Assembly: GCF_002078875.1 (NCBI RefSeq)
Contig: NC_034409.1
Span: forward strand, 18,792,877-18,856,876
Direction: 5' to 3'
Origin: Numida meleagris
Taxonomy: Eukaryota; Chordata; Aves; Galliformes; Numididae
DNA length: 64,000 nt
In this document: positions 41,434 to 52,327 of the stretch, piece after piece
Layout: each line of letters starts with the position of its first letter
Position numbering within the stretch: the stretch's first letter is position 1
Program-made: the position numbers and the translations under genes
The notes under the pieces: generated by a model
What the model was told of the DNA's origin: nothing
Databases searched by the model: none
The model's input: the letters and a program-made list of their open reading frames with translations, nothing else

Positions 41434-41974
41434 ACACTGTGCCATAGTTTGCCCACATGGAGCTATCTGTACTGCCAGGGATGCTTAAAAGAGTCAACAG
41501 ATGCTGAACATAAGGTGCTCAGGGATCCTCAGTGTAAATGTGTCCGTTCTGTGTCCATGCTCATGCCTAGCACTGACCCATGCATTCTGGCTGTGAGCTC
41601 CCTTAGGAGCAGGAGCACAGGGACCCCAAGCCAGCTTTGTCTGTGGGTAGCAGCTGAGTTTGAGAAATCTTCCAGATGTTCAAGAACAAAACAAATTCAG
41701 AATCTGTAGACAGAGGACTGTGCACACTCAGCTCTAACCTCCTCTCGCATGCTCTTGTGTTGCACAATGATTTGCCCAGTGGCCAGCCAATGATTTTCTT
41801 GGCGCAGGGCCGCCAGAATGGATTTAAAACAAAGTAGCTGCAGGAGAAATTTGTTTCTTAATTAGAAACATAGCTCTCGGTAGCAGATTTTAGTCTGCTA
41901 AATTTGAAGTAACGTTCGTGGTATTATAAAGCCATGTAGAGTTGACTTTGGCCTTTGGTTGAAGCTTATCAGAT

Positions 41975-42060
41975 CAGAAAAGCATATCCCTATTTCCCAG
42001 GAATTGGGCTCAATGATGCTTATGGGTCCTTCCCAGCTTGGGTTACTCTATGATTCTATG
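41975..42060 (+). mobile_element. CR1 LINE 3' terminal fragment
   Basis: GGAATTGGGCTCAATGATGC, GGTCCTTCCCAGCTTGGG and a terminal ACTCTATGATTCTATG, the typical CR1 3' octamer repeat. Sense orientation. Confidence 0.85.
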
Positions 42061-42389
42061 TGCTCCCTCCCCACTGTTGGGAGGTTGACCTACTCCTTAA
42101 CTCGTGGCAAGCTTGACTTCTCATTGTGAGGCTCCTGATGATAAATGTGTCAGTCAACATCCATAAATAGCCCCTGCACACAACTCGCATGAGCATCTTC
42201 AATCAGAAATCTGTATTAGAAAATTGTTTTATTGGTTAAGGTTAGGAATAGTTAAAGTAATGAAAACCACCTGTGAAATACTAGACACTCATTGCTTATA
42301 CCCAATCAGAACAGGAAATTACTTTCTTCTTAAGAGATATTCTTCCCTTGAACTTACAACTAAGCAAAGCTATGATCTAAACATCAGGC

Positions 42390-42583
42390 AGCACTTCTGT
42401 GCTGCACAGGTGACAGAGCACTGGCACAAGTTGCCCAGAGGCTGTGAAGTCTCCTCCATAGAGATCTTCAGAACACTCCTGGATGTGGTCTTGAGCGCCC
42501 TGCTCTGGGTGTCCCTGCCTGGACAGGGGTTGGGCCAGGTGGTCCCTGCCAACCTCAGCCATTCTGTGGTTCTCTGATACAAG
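42390..42583 (+). mobile_element. CR1 LINE 3' fragment
   Basis: GACAGAGCACTGGCACAAGT, TGCCCAGAGGCTGTGAAGTC and a 3' end TTCTGTGGTTCTCTGAT. Sense orientation; overlapping short frames are derived from it. Confidence 0.88.
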
Positions 42584-43948
42584 GTGCCCTCTCGGAGAGA
42601 TGAGAACTTGATGAAACCTGGAAACAGAAAAAGAGATACTCAATTATCTCAGACTTTAGAGTTATTAAGTTATGCTCAGAAAGAGCTGTCCATATTCATA
42701 TACCTCTGTACTTGACAAGCATTCATTAAAAATTAAAATTAAAAAAGACAATAAATTTCTTACAGAATATAGCAGTTGATCAAACATAGCCCACATAACT
42801 GAAGCCACCTGCTTCCACTTCCTCACTGTAAAACAGATTAACACAGTACATAAAGCACAAAGCAGTGAATGCAACATGTCCTGAAGATGAATCATAGCTA
42901 AAAGATCTGCACAGAACCTGTTTAACAGTGACATGGCATATCCCCCTCTTTGCCACTTTAGATTCAAGCATTTGTTTTTGCTGTCTTTTGTATGGTTTCA
43001 GCTTACTAGACCATACCTCACCTACCAGAAATTGGGTCTCAGATTATCTGTGCTGTTGAAGTCGTGTATGATCTAGGGTACTTTCCAGGCTTTATATTAA
43101 TTGAGTTGCATTTTGTTTGGAATCTAATGATGAAAAACATCACACATTCTCACCGCAGTGCACAAAATACACTTTTTTTTCTCACTCCTGCTGAGGAATG
43201 GTGAAAGCTACCATAAAAATGACTTCCATTTCTCACAGTCTCCTGCTTAGGTACAAATGTAACACCGATGTTAAGTGTTGTCTTACCCTCTGAGTCCCCT
43301 TCCAGTTCATGTTGACTTCATCTGTATGCTTGCTGAGTAATTGGTAACTCTGGCCAGCAGATGTTGCATCCTTCTGTGTGGCCTCTTCTGTTGCTAACAC
43401 TGAGGAAATGTTTTGGAACTCTAATTTCCTTGCATCCTTCAAACACTATAAAGAACATTTTTTGTTATGAAATAGGTAGTTCTCACTAACACCATGGCCT
43501 CTATCAAGACAGCCCAAACACTTGTTTTCAGAAACACCAGGTGCTGTTGTTTCACATCATATACAACCCTTGCTTTATGTACTTTTTAATAGCATGCTCC
43601 TAACTGCAGCTAATTGTTGCACTAATATTTGAAGCCTCTGTCTCTCTAATTTTAAGACCTCGCTCCTTAGACTCATTGTCTTTTATTTTAGTTACTGTAA
43701 TTTAATGAAACAAGTAAAAGAAAAAGAGAAAACTGTCATTGTATTTGGCCATTATCCTCAGCTGGCAAAACTGCAAAATTGCATCAGTTTATAAGATGAA
43801 GCATTCAGACGCTTGAGAAATTACCTCTGAGATGGTGCTGTGCTGTATGTACAATAGCTACTAACTGATCAATAAAAAAACACTGTTAGCAATGAAGATA
43901 ACATTAAGTACATTACACATTTGCACTTTCTTTTAGCAACACTTAAGA
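42584..43948. other. Intergenic sequence, nothing recognised
   Basis: Only short unsupported frames on either strand. Confidence 0.4.
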
Positions 43949-44467
43949 GGGCTGCTCCGCTTCCTATTTTATTATGCTGGCCCACGACATCAGAGGCGGA
44001 TGTTGGTGCTATGGCAGTAGCAGTTGAACCTTCCCACCAATATTCTGTTACATGTTGTTGCTGTGCGACAGATGACAGCAGAGGGGCAGTCTGACAGAAT
44101 GGCATCTGATATGGATGTGCATATAAAGCAAAGGTGCGTCACTGAATTCCTCCATGTGGAAAAAACGGCACCCACTGACATTTATAGAGACTTGCTGAAT
44201 GTTTATGGAGACCAAATAGTGGATGTGAGCACAGTGAGGCAGTGGGTGGTGAAACACTGTGAAGCAGTGGGTGATCTCTGCTTGTGCAGATTTCTACAAG
44301 CATGACATTCAGGCTCTTGTTCAACACTTGAAAAAATGCATAGCTAATGTTGAAAAAGAGTGTTTTGTAGCTAAGAATTTTTCCTATCAAATAGTGTTAT
44401 TGTATTCTTTGTAACTAATGTAGTTTCCATGGAAACAAACAGGAGGCATTACTTTCAGAGCAATCCT
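43949..44467 (+). mobile_element. Nonautonomous mariner-type element, Galluhop-like, copy 2
   Basis: About 519 bp, and the clearest of the four copies. The sense frame at 44102-44290 keeps the N-terminal mariner transposase helix-turn-helix (VTEFLHVEKTAPTDIYRDLL, NVYGDQIVDVSTVRQWV). After a junction near 44290 a second frame gives the transposase C-terminus (FYKHDIQALVQHLKKCIANV). The catalytic D,D(34)D middle is absent, so it is an internal-deletion derivative. The right end is TCCATGGAAACAAACAGGAG and then GCATTACTTTCAGAGCA. Confidence 0.85.
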
Positions 44468-45619
44468 CATAGGACATTCCTGTGATTAACGTTTATATTG
44501 CCAATATTCACTCTGCAGGTTTAAATAAGTATTAGTGTTGCATATTCTAGTTTTGGTATCTAGATGAAAGCCACAATTATCCAGCCTGCTTCACTGCTGC
44601 AGCACTGGCCTGGTGTGAAGATGCAGGAGATTGTTGTGCTAGATGATGGAATCACCACATGATTTGATTCTGCAGAGCTGGTTTCCCCTTGCTTCTTCAG
44701 TAAAATAAAGGTGGCACTTCCATGCAGGCAGTCAGTGCAGATATGAAAATCATATTTGGTGTCTCTTCACAGTTCTCTTCATGTTTCTTGCTGAGGAGCA
44801 ATAGTGGCTTGAACTAAGAACACATGGTATCTGTAAAACTTCTATCCTTAATGGCTTGGCAGTGGACCATTTGGGAATTAGGGATGAAAGAACAGATGTT
44901 TTGCATTCAAGCACCTGGATAAAGAAATGAAACCCCCAAAATACATATATTATTTTGTCAAAGCAAAACGATGAAACTTGTATTTGTCTGTGAAGTCCTA
45001 TCCTATTCAGATAAGGGGCTGTTTGTTTTTAAATGGAAATATGGCTTGGCATAACTTGACAAAACCGTAAAGGCTCTTGTGGCCACGTTACATCTGGGTC
45101 AGATGTATTTGATGTTCTTACTTTGATCTCCTGTGTAATCACAGTGTTTTCAGCTTAGATCTTGAATCTACAACTCTTGTAAACAAGAACAATTCCCAGA
45201 CCTTTTGATCTGCAAAATGACTCATCCTTCCACAACTCTACACCCGGACATAGCAGACAGTGATTCCGTTCCTAGGGCTTTCTTTGGCATGCCCCTCCAA
45301 GACATATAAATCTCACTCCTAAAACTTTCAGGGGACAAAACAAGGTCCCCACTGGATTTCTTGGCGCTTTTTCTTTGACATTCCTCCCATAACTTTTCTT
45401 GGGACTTTAAATGCTTGGGTAAATTTCTCTATGACAACTGAATTTCTTGACAGCAGAGGCTTGTTAGGGAAGGAAACTGGGACTGTGAAGTAAGAAAGGA
45501 AATAGTGGATGGTATAAAAACTGATGCATTGTGAAGGAAGGAAAGAAACTGGAGAAAAAGTCTGGAAAAGTGTGAGATAATACTGGAAAGAGAGAGAGAC
45601 CAGAGATGGCAGAGCCAGC
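44468..45619. other. Intergenic sequence, nothing recognised
   Basis: No supported gene or repeat seen. Confidence 0.4.
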
Positions 45620-45745
45620 AAGGATTCAAACACCATCTGGACATGGTCTTTTGTACCCTGCTCTGGGTGTACCTGCTTGAGCAGTGGTTGGTCCAGATGG
45701 ACACGGGTCCCTACCAGCCTCAGCCATCCTGTGATTCTGTGGTGA
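45620..45745 (+). mobile_element. CR1 LINE 3' terminal fragment
   Basis: ATCTGGACATGGTCTTTTG, CCTGCTCTGGGTGTACCTG, CTGCTTGAGCAGTGGTTGG and a 3' end CCTGTGATTCTGTGG. It accounts for part of the 187-codon open frame seen on the opposite strand. Confidence 0.85.
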
Positions 45746-48700
45746 GAGATGGAGTTTTGAGGACAAAGAACTGAGATGTCCAGGAAAAGAGCATTGCACT
45801 GGCTGAGGAGTTTGAAGGAGAAATTAAAAATCTGAATACCTGCAACCAAGACCTCGAGGTAGAGATGAGGGAGATGGGATCCAGGCTGCATGAGTGGTCC
45901 AAGGCATGGGGAATGGGCCTGGCACAGGGAGGAAAATAACAGTGGGCTTCAAAGGTGTGGAAAAGATTGAAGCCAGCCTGAAGGGAGAGGGAATCCTGGA
46001 AAATGGGTGTGAAGTAATGATGTGTATAAAAATACTCTTCACCATATGACCACACTCCTGACCTTCGGTGTTCATCTACGCTTACTACTTTTTATGGAAC
46101 AAACTGACAGCTGAGATAATGGAAATCTCTCTCTGTCTTCTATGAATTTAAGTGATTAGGATTTGTATTTAAAATGAACAAGTAAACAAATAAAACAATA
46201 TGAAACCAATTAACCTTAATAATATTTTAGGATTCAATTCAGTCCAGAAACAGATATTTTTCTTTGAAAGCTTTCAACCATTTTGGAAAACACACTTTTC
46301 TCCACCTGTCTCTATCCCATTCAACCTGAGAGCACTAAATGAAATATGCATCTTGCTAAAAATAGGGTGAGATTATGTAAGGAAAGACAATGCCAACACT
46401 TTTACAGAAGTCTTAATAAGAATAATCCTTTACACTGTTGCATTATGATGTTTCAAATCACTCTTAATTGTACTCTTTTAAAACACACTTTTCCATGACT
46501 AAATAGAAACATTTCTACTTAATATCCTAAGACAATACCTATGATTTCTATTTCTGTCTGCCTCCTCTATTGTTCCTCTTTTGTGTGATTTACTCAGAAT
46601 GTGGGTAGTAGCTGTGAAACATATCTTTGGTTTGTAATGCAATAGATGTGAGCAATGGATCCTATTATAGAAATGGAGAAGAATTCTGCAGAACATATCT
46701 CATTTGGTGGTATTGTAAGTATATATCTCGTAAATGTGAAATGGAGCAGCTTCCTAGGTTTTACACAACAAGGCACAAAGCGCATTTAAGTGTAAGGAAA
46801 CACAAACAGAAAACATTGGCACATTTTTCTACTTGATGGGAGACGTCCACCTTCTAAACCTGTTATTTTGGTGCAAAGTTTAAAAGTTATTTTGGTGCGA
46901 TGGCACAGGCACAAATCATATTTTTGACTTCTCAGTTTTCCAGTTTAATTTCCTGCTACTTCATTTCTTTACTCAGCTATGAGGACAGTGTCTGTGTGCC
47001 CACTCCTCATTCCTTTAAATTGATGTGGTTTTGACCTGTAAACCACTTATTGGGAGCAGTACTGGAAAACCTGCAGTGATGTATTGTCCTTGAGCATCTC
47101 AGCAGCTGCGTATCGGGGACTGGCGGCGTCCAGGAAAGGTGCAGATTCCAGGCCAATGAGTTTCCCTGGCATTGCACCATGAATAAACACATGCTTAAAA
47201 TACCTACTGTGGGCCATGTCCTGCCATCCTAGCGCCCTTTTCCTTGCTAAATGTACCACTGGCTCAGCAGGTCATTTTTAGCTTTTGGCTGGAAAACTGC
47301 TCAGCTTTGCTGAGAGAAGCTGGGAGTTTCCCTGGAATTTCCCGTTGGAAGAAAACTATATCCTGTTATTGGAGTGCTTTTCCTTTCATGTCACAAAAAA
47401 TGTTAGGGAATATGATGTTTATCTTTTCCAAACTCTTTCTGGCTCCCGCTTGTCTATGAGCAGCAAGTGCCTAAATTAAAAGGGAAAAGCTATCTAGCAG
47501 TGTGTTAAAGTCCAAAACAAAGCAAACAACACTAAGAAATGGGATTGATCATATATGTACGCTTAAGTATCCACCTATGCATAAAGGTATAAAACATGGT
47601 GGATTTTGTCCTAAAAAGTCTGAACTTCTGGCCTGAAATGCTTACATTCACAGCTGAGTTTTCTTGTATATATGTATTTTAATCTTTTTCTGTACAATGT
47701 ACACTTTAGTGTTACATATCTGTTGATTTTCTGAGTTGCAGATACCTGCATGGATTTTCCCTTTGGTCCTGTTGAAATGCTGGCGCCGTTTCCATGATGT
47801 CATACAGCCGCTAGAGGGGACTACAACTCTGTGCTGGAGAAGCTGGGTTTAGGGGCTTTTGAGCACGGACTTTCTGTTCCTAGTACTCATTTGTTTAGTG
47901 CTTTGTTGCCAGGTCTGGCCTGTGTCTGGAGAAATCTAACACAGCAGTGAGCCGATTGTGCCTGCGCTTTCTCTTTCACCCAGTTAGAATCTGTAGGAGG
48001 GGGGAAGGATGGTGTTGCTGGTGACCTCACTGTCTGCGAAAGGCCGACAGAGAAAAATGCCATGGTCATGCCAACATCTGACCAAAACTTCATCAGGGCA
48101 ACAGTAGCCCCAAGACTCCCACCAGCCTTTGTGAATCTTATTCTAGATATTCACAATTGCTTGAGTGATGTGCTTGGTATGAGACAACTGGTTTCACCAG
48201 GAACCCTGATAGGTATTCACATAAGAAAAAGAAATCTATTCAGAGAAAAAATTTAATCCATACATATCTCCAACCCCCAGTTCAGTAAAACCAAAAGAGA
48301 TGCATATACATGCTTGGCTGTGCCAGAAGCCCATTCAGTGGCACTTCTTTAGATCATAAAAATGTTATTGTTTAGGTTTTTAATGAAAAAAAAAAAGCTT
48401 AAAATGTGTATATATTATCTAGGCATTTTTGGGATATAGAAATCCTTGGTAATGATAAGTAACTTCTGATATTTATTCACAAACAATTGTTGATAAATTA
48501 TGAACAATAGGTATTCCAATAGATTTGAGACACCTGGCTGAAGCTACCCAAAGCTCTAAAATACCTTAAAAACTTCTCGAGTAGTCCACTTTGTAGAGTC
48601 AGTAGAGTCACTTAGGAATGTTTCACTGATCAGTTAATTTGAATAAAACTCCCTCTTGCTCTAAAAATTGTAATCTTTTTTGTGTTTCAAGTATAAGTGA

Positions 48701-51282
48701 TATGGAGAAACATGCTGATTAACTTGGAATAAGCTTCCAGCTCTGTGAACCATCATGTGTCTTCACTAGAATGTCTTTAATTTATATAACAGCCGGAGCT
48801 TGCGGCAGTTGGCTCTCCAAGTCTCAGCAAAGAGCTAGGCTCCTAAAGCATCCTCCATGCTCCCAGAGTGTACTGGAGATTTGTTTACTCATAGGAATCA
48901 ACCTGAAGTTTTCTTCATCTGAGCTTCTGTTGAGTTTGGTCCTCAGTGTCAGACTCTGAAGCTTTCAAAGTGTCTGATATGACCGTGGAAACATGCAGTA
49001 TAATGCAGTAGCGAGTCAGGAGTTGGCCTGGCGCTGGCCTGGAGAAATCATCAAGATGATTTTGTGGTTTCTCAGAAACCAGATGATATAAGAAAATGAG
49101 CTGGAAATCCCTTTTCTCAAAAGAAAAAAAAAATCATAGGAAAACAAAACAAAACAAAACATCATAGAGTCATTACAGATAGCACCAAGTCCAGGAAGGG
49201 GAAAATGAGGACAGCCTGGAAACAGTTCTTTCAGAAGCAATGGGAGAGGGAATCCCTTGAGCTCCAGTTTATAAGGATTTGTCAGGAGAAAGGAAGTAAG
49301 TGCTGTAGTTCAACCGCAGTAAGAAATAGGGCTTTTGTGGCTACCTGTACTAACCCTGTGTTTCTGAGAGGTGGCTTGACATCTTAAATACTATTTGTGA
49401 TTTAGGTCAGTCACCCCAGGTAGGAGGAAAGTGAAAACTCCAGTTGTGTATATCATGTCTGGGGCTCTTGAAGCCAGCTGGAAATGCATTACTCGTTTCG
49501 GTTTTAGAGAGTCCCAGATATTGCCCTTTTCTCTAACAGTGGAAAGCATCAAGTGTGGTGGTTGCTTTCAGCTTGTGACAACCTACACTACATACTTCTG
49601 AGTAACCAGGATATGGTAAAAATAGCTTCAGCCACAGGCCTTGAAGAGGTGATTAAGTGCTTTATGGCCTGTGCTATACACACCCCATCCAAGTCATATC
49701 AACACGAAGCAACATGTACCACTTCTCATTTTTCAGTTATTTGTATTTTTAAGTTTTTATTGGTGTGTCTTGTCTGCTGTGTTTTGCTGCGGATTTGTTT
49801 TGGGCTGTGAATAATTGCTGTGGATGGTTTCTTGCTTGTTGGGCCTGACTGATCTCATTGATTTAAAATAAAAATTAAAAATAAAATAACCAAATAAATC
49901 TAAGAAGGAACCAAAGTGACTGCAGAGCAGGTTGGTTTCAATATCCTCATTTTCACTGTTGGACTTCGGTCTGCCACGAAAGGCCAGCTGTCAGTGTTTG
50001 TATCTGCACAGACACACATCTGCACACATACACATAGAGCAGACTCTTTCACAGTCAAATTCTACCAGTTAATGGAGAATGACGTTGAGTGCCTGCTGCT
50101 CTCCTGCTCATAGGATTAGTTTGGATTTGACTGTACTTGTTTTTGGTTGCCACCTGTAAGGTGCTTTGTGACCTTGGGTCTCACACAAAACTCCTCCCCC
50201 ATCCATCAGTGAAGTACCAAGCTGCTAAAGCATGTCTGGATGAAGCGGATTTCAGAGACATTAGAAAGGACTCTTTGAGTTCAAACATTTTTCATAAGTA
50301 TGCTCTAGTAAGTGTGCCCTTTGGTTTAGGCAAAGGTATGAAAGCCTCCACAGCATTACTGAGGCCCCGGAAAAAGGAAAAACGTGGGAACCTAAGAATT
50401 TATTTACAACAGGGCTTTTAACAGGTTGAAAGTCAAAAGTATAAAGAATATCAGAGTATTGATATATTCCCATATACACATTTTATAGTGCAATAGTTCA
50501 AGAGAGATCAACACAAATTTTCTGTTTAGGTATAAATGTCATTTTGTGAGTAATATTGCAGTGTTGCAGTCAGATCAGATCACTGTTGAAAGATATCACT
50601 TGGTTCCCATGTCTCTCTAAATTACCTGTGATGAGTTGTGCAGATATAGATAGCCAAAGCACATATTAGTAATTTGCTAGGTACACTTCAAAGGCCAATT
50701 GCTATAGCTGGTAATTGTGAAGGGCTGGGCTGGGGGGTAAGGGCTGAACCAAATACAGACTCAGGTGAGAAAATAAATGTCAGACACAATATCATGTTAA
50801 CAAAATGTGTGTATAAAATAGAATGATTTGAATTTGCATATCTGGCACTGTTTATTTTTTAGTTCCCTAAAACATCAAGGATAGCTATATCAGCCAAATC
50901 TGATAAAACTGGCATGCTGTAAAACATGTATTTTAAATCCGAGCAGCAGTCTCCCTTCTGCTCCACAAATACAATGCCAGGTGCCACTGGTCAGCTTCAT
51001 CCTGCACATTCATGGAGTGGTCACTGAGTAGGAGGAAGGCCATAATGCTGAAGAGCAGCTGGGATGAGTCCAGAGCCACAATAGCGTTGCTGTCCATTTT
51101 TCAAAGCACAGTGGCTGATGTGAATAAAGCAATCTGGGGCCTTGGACATGCACCTCCTATTAATGCTGAAGTCACAAATGGGGTGTGTGCATTTAATGGT
51201 GGTGAATCTAATGGCTGTGATCAGTACTCTGCCTGAACATTTGGGTAAAGGGGATCACTGATAGTTAAAAACAGATACATGC
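45746..51282. other. Intergenic sequence with scattered short frames
   Basis: No gene recognised. Bases about 47750-48110 are richer in G+C and contain CCGCTAGAGGGGAC at 47808-47821, a weak CTCF-like match, with a TGATGTCA site just upstream (47796-47803). An (AAAAC)n run lies at about 49139-49160. Confidence 0.4.
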
Positions 51283-52327
51283 ATTGCTCCAAAAGTAATG
51301 CCTCTTATTTATTTCCATGGAAACTACAACAGATACTGTCATGGTTTTATGATTTTCAGTTATTGGTATTCCACATCATAACATCATGTAGTGAATGTAC
51401 CTGGTTCTCAGAAGAGAAGGACTACTACATTCCCCAGGATACTTTGCTCCTCTGTTACCATTTCCGGCCAGAGGGAAAAGATAAAAACTTGCAGATCACG
51501 AGACCTCGTCCCTTTTTTCCGCCCGTCTCTCGTCCTGGCAGCACCTCGCTCTCCAGCCGTCTTATCGTCGGTAGTAGAGTAAGGCCTACCTTGATTTTGG
51601 GACATTCTCTCTCTCTGTATTGGATTTATCAGCTTAAATTGTAATTATATTGTATTATAGTGTGTTGTTTTGCATTCCGATATCTTATTTAGTAAATTAG
51701 TTTGTTTCTCCTCAGATTGTTGCCGCTGTTCTTTGCTCTCAGGGCCATCTCCTTACCCTTTTTTTCCTTTTCCCTTTTCCCAGGGCCTGCGCCCATGGGT
51801 CCCCCATCCCCTTTGTCACGGAACCAGGCCGAATGCCCGTAAACTGGGCACAATAGCATGATTAGATAGAGCAAATTCTAAGCTACAAAATACTCTTTTC
51901 CAACACAATTACCACTATTTACTATGCATTTTTAGCAGCAATGAACAAGAGCCTTCATGCTGCACTTGTAAATATCTGTACTAATAGGGATGATCTACTG
52001 TCACTGACACCATGGCTGAAATGCACTACCCACTGCCTCACTGTGCTCGCATCCACTATTTGGTCTGTTCAGCAAGCATCAGTGAATGTCAACAGGTGCA
52101 ATTTTTTCCACACAGACGTATTCAGTGACACACTTTTCTTCATATGCATTTCCATATCAGACACCATTTTATCAGACTGTCCCTCTGCTGCCATCTGTCA
52201 CATGACAACAAAATGTAACAGAATATTGGTGGGATGATTCAGGCTCTCCTGCCATATCACCAGCATCCACCTCTGATATCATGGCCAACATTATAAAATA
52301 GGAGGCATTACTTTCAGAGCAGCCCTT
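51283..52327 (-). mobile_element. Mariner-type element, Galluhop-like, copy 3, split by a solo LTR
   Basis: The left end is TTGCTCCAAAAGTAATGCC and the right end is AGGAGGCATTACTTTCAGAG followed by CAGCCCT. Without the insert it is about 530 bp, the same as copies 1 and 2. The antisense transposase helix-turn-helix region is recognisable around 52030-52130 by alignment with copy 1. The insert starts 54 bp from the left end. Confidence 0.82.
51337..51851. mobile_element. Solo LTR of an endogenous retrovirus, inserted in mariner copy 3
   Basis: About 515 bp beginning TGTCATGG and ending CA (near 51850-51852), the TG...CA ends of a retroviral LTR, exactly where mariner copy 3 departs from copy 1. 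It contains a TATA-like GATAAAAA (about 51480), a GC-rich pyrimidine segment and a second GC-rich block before the end. No internal viral genes are present. The target-site duplication is not clean. Family not assigned. Confidence 0.65.

Noticed and set aside
45328..45891. 187-codon minus-strand frame
   Set aside because: Its middle is the antisense of a CR1 3' end (45620-45745); the rest has no recognisable domain and no splice support.
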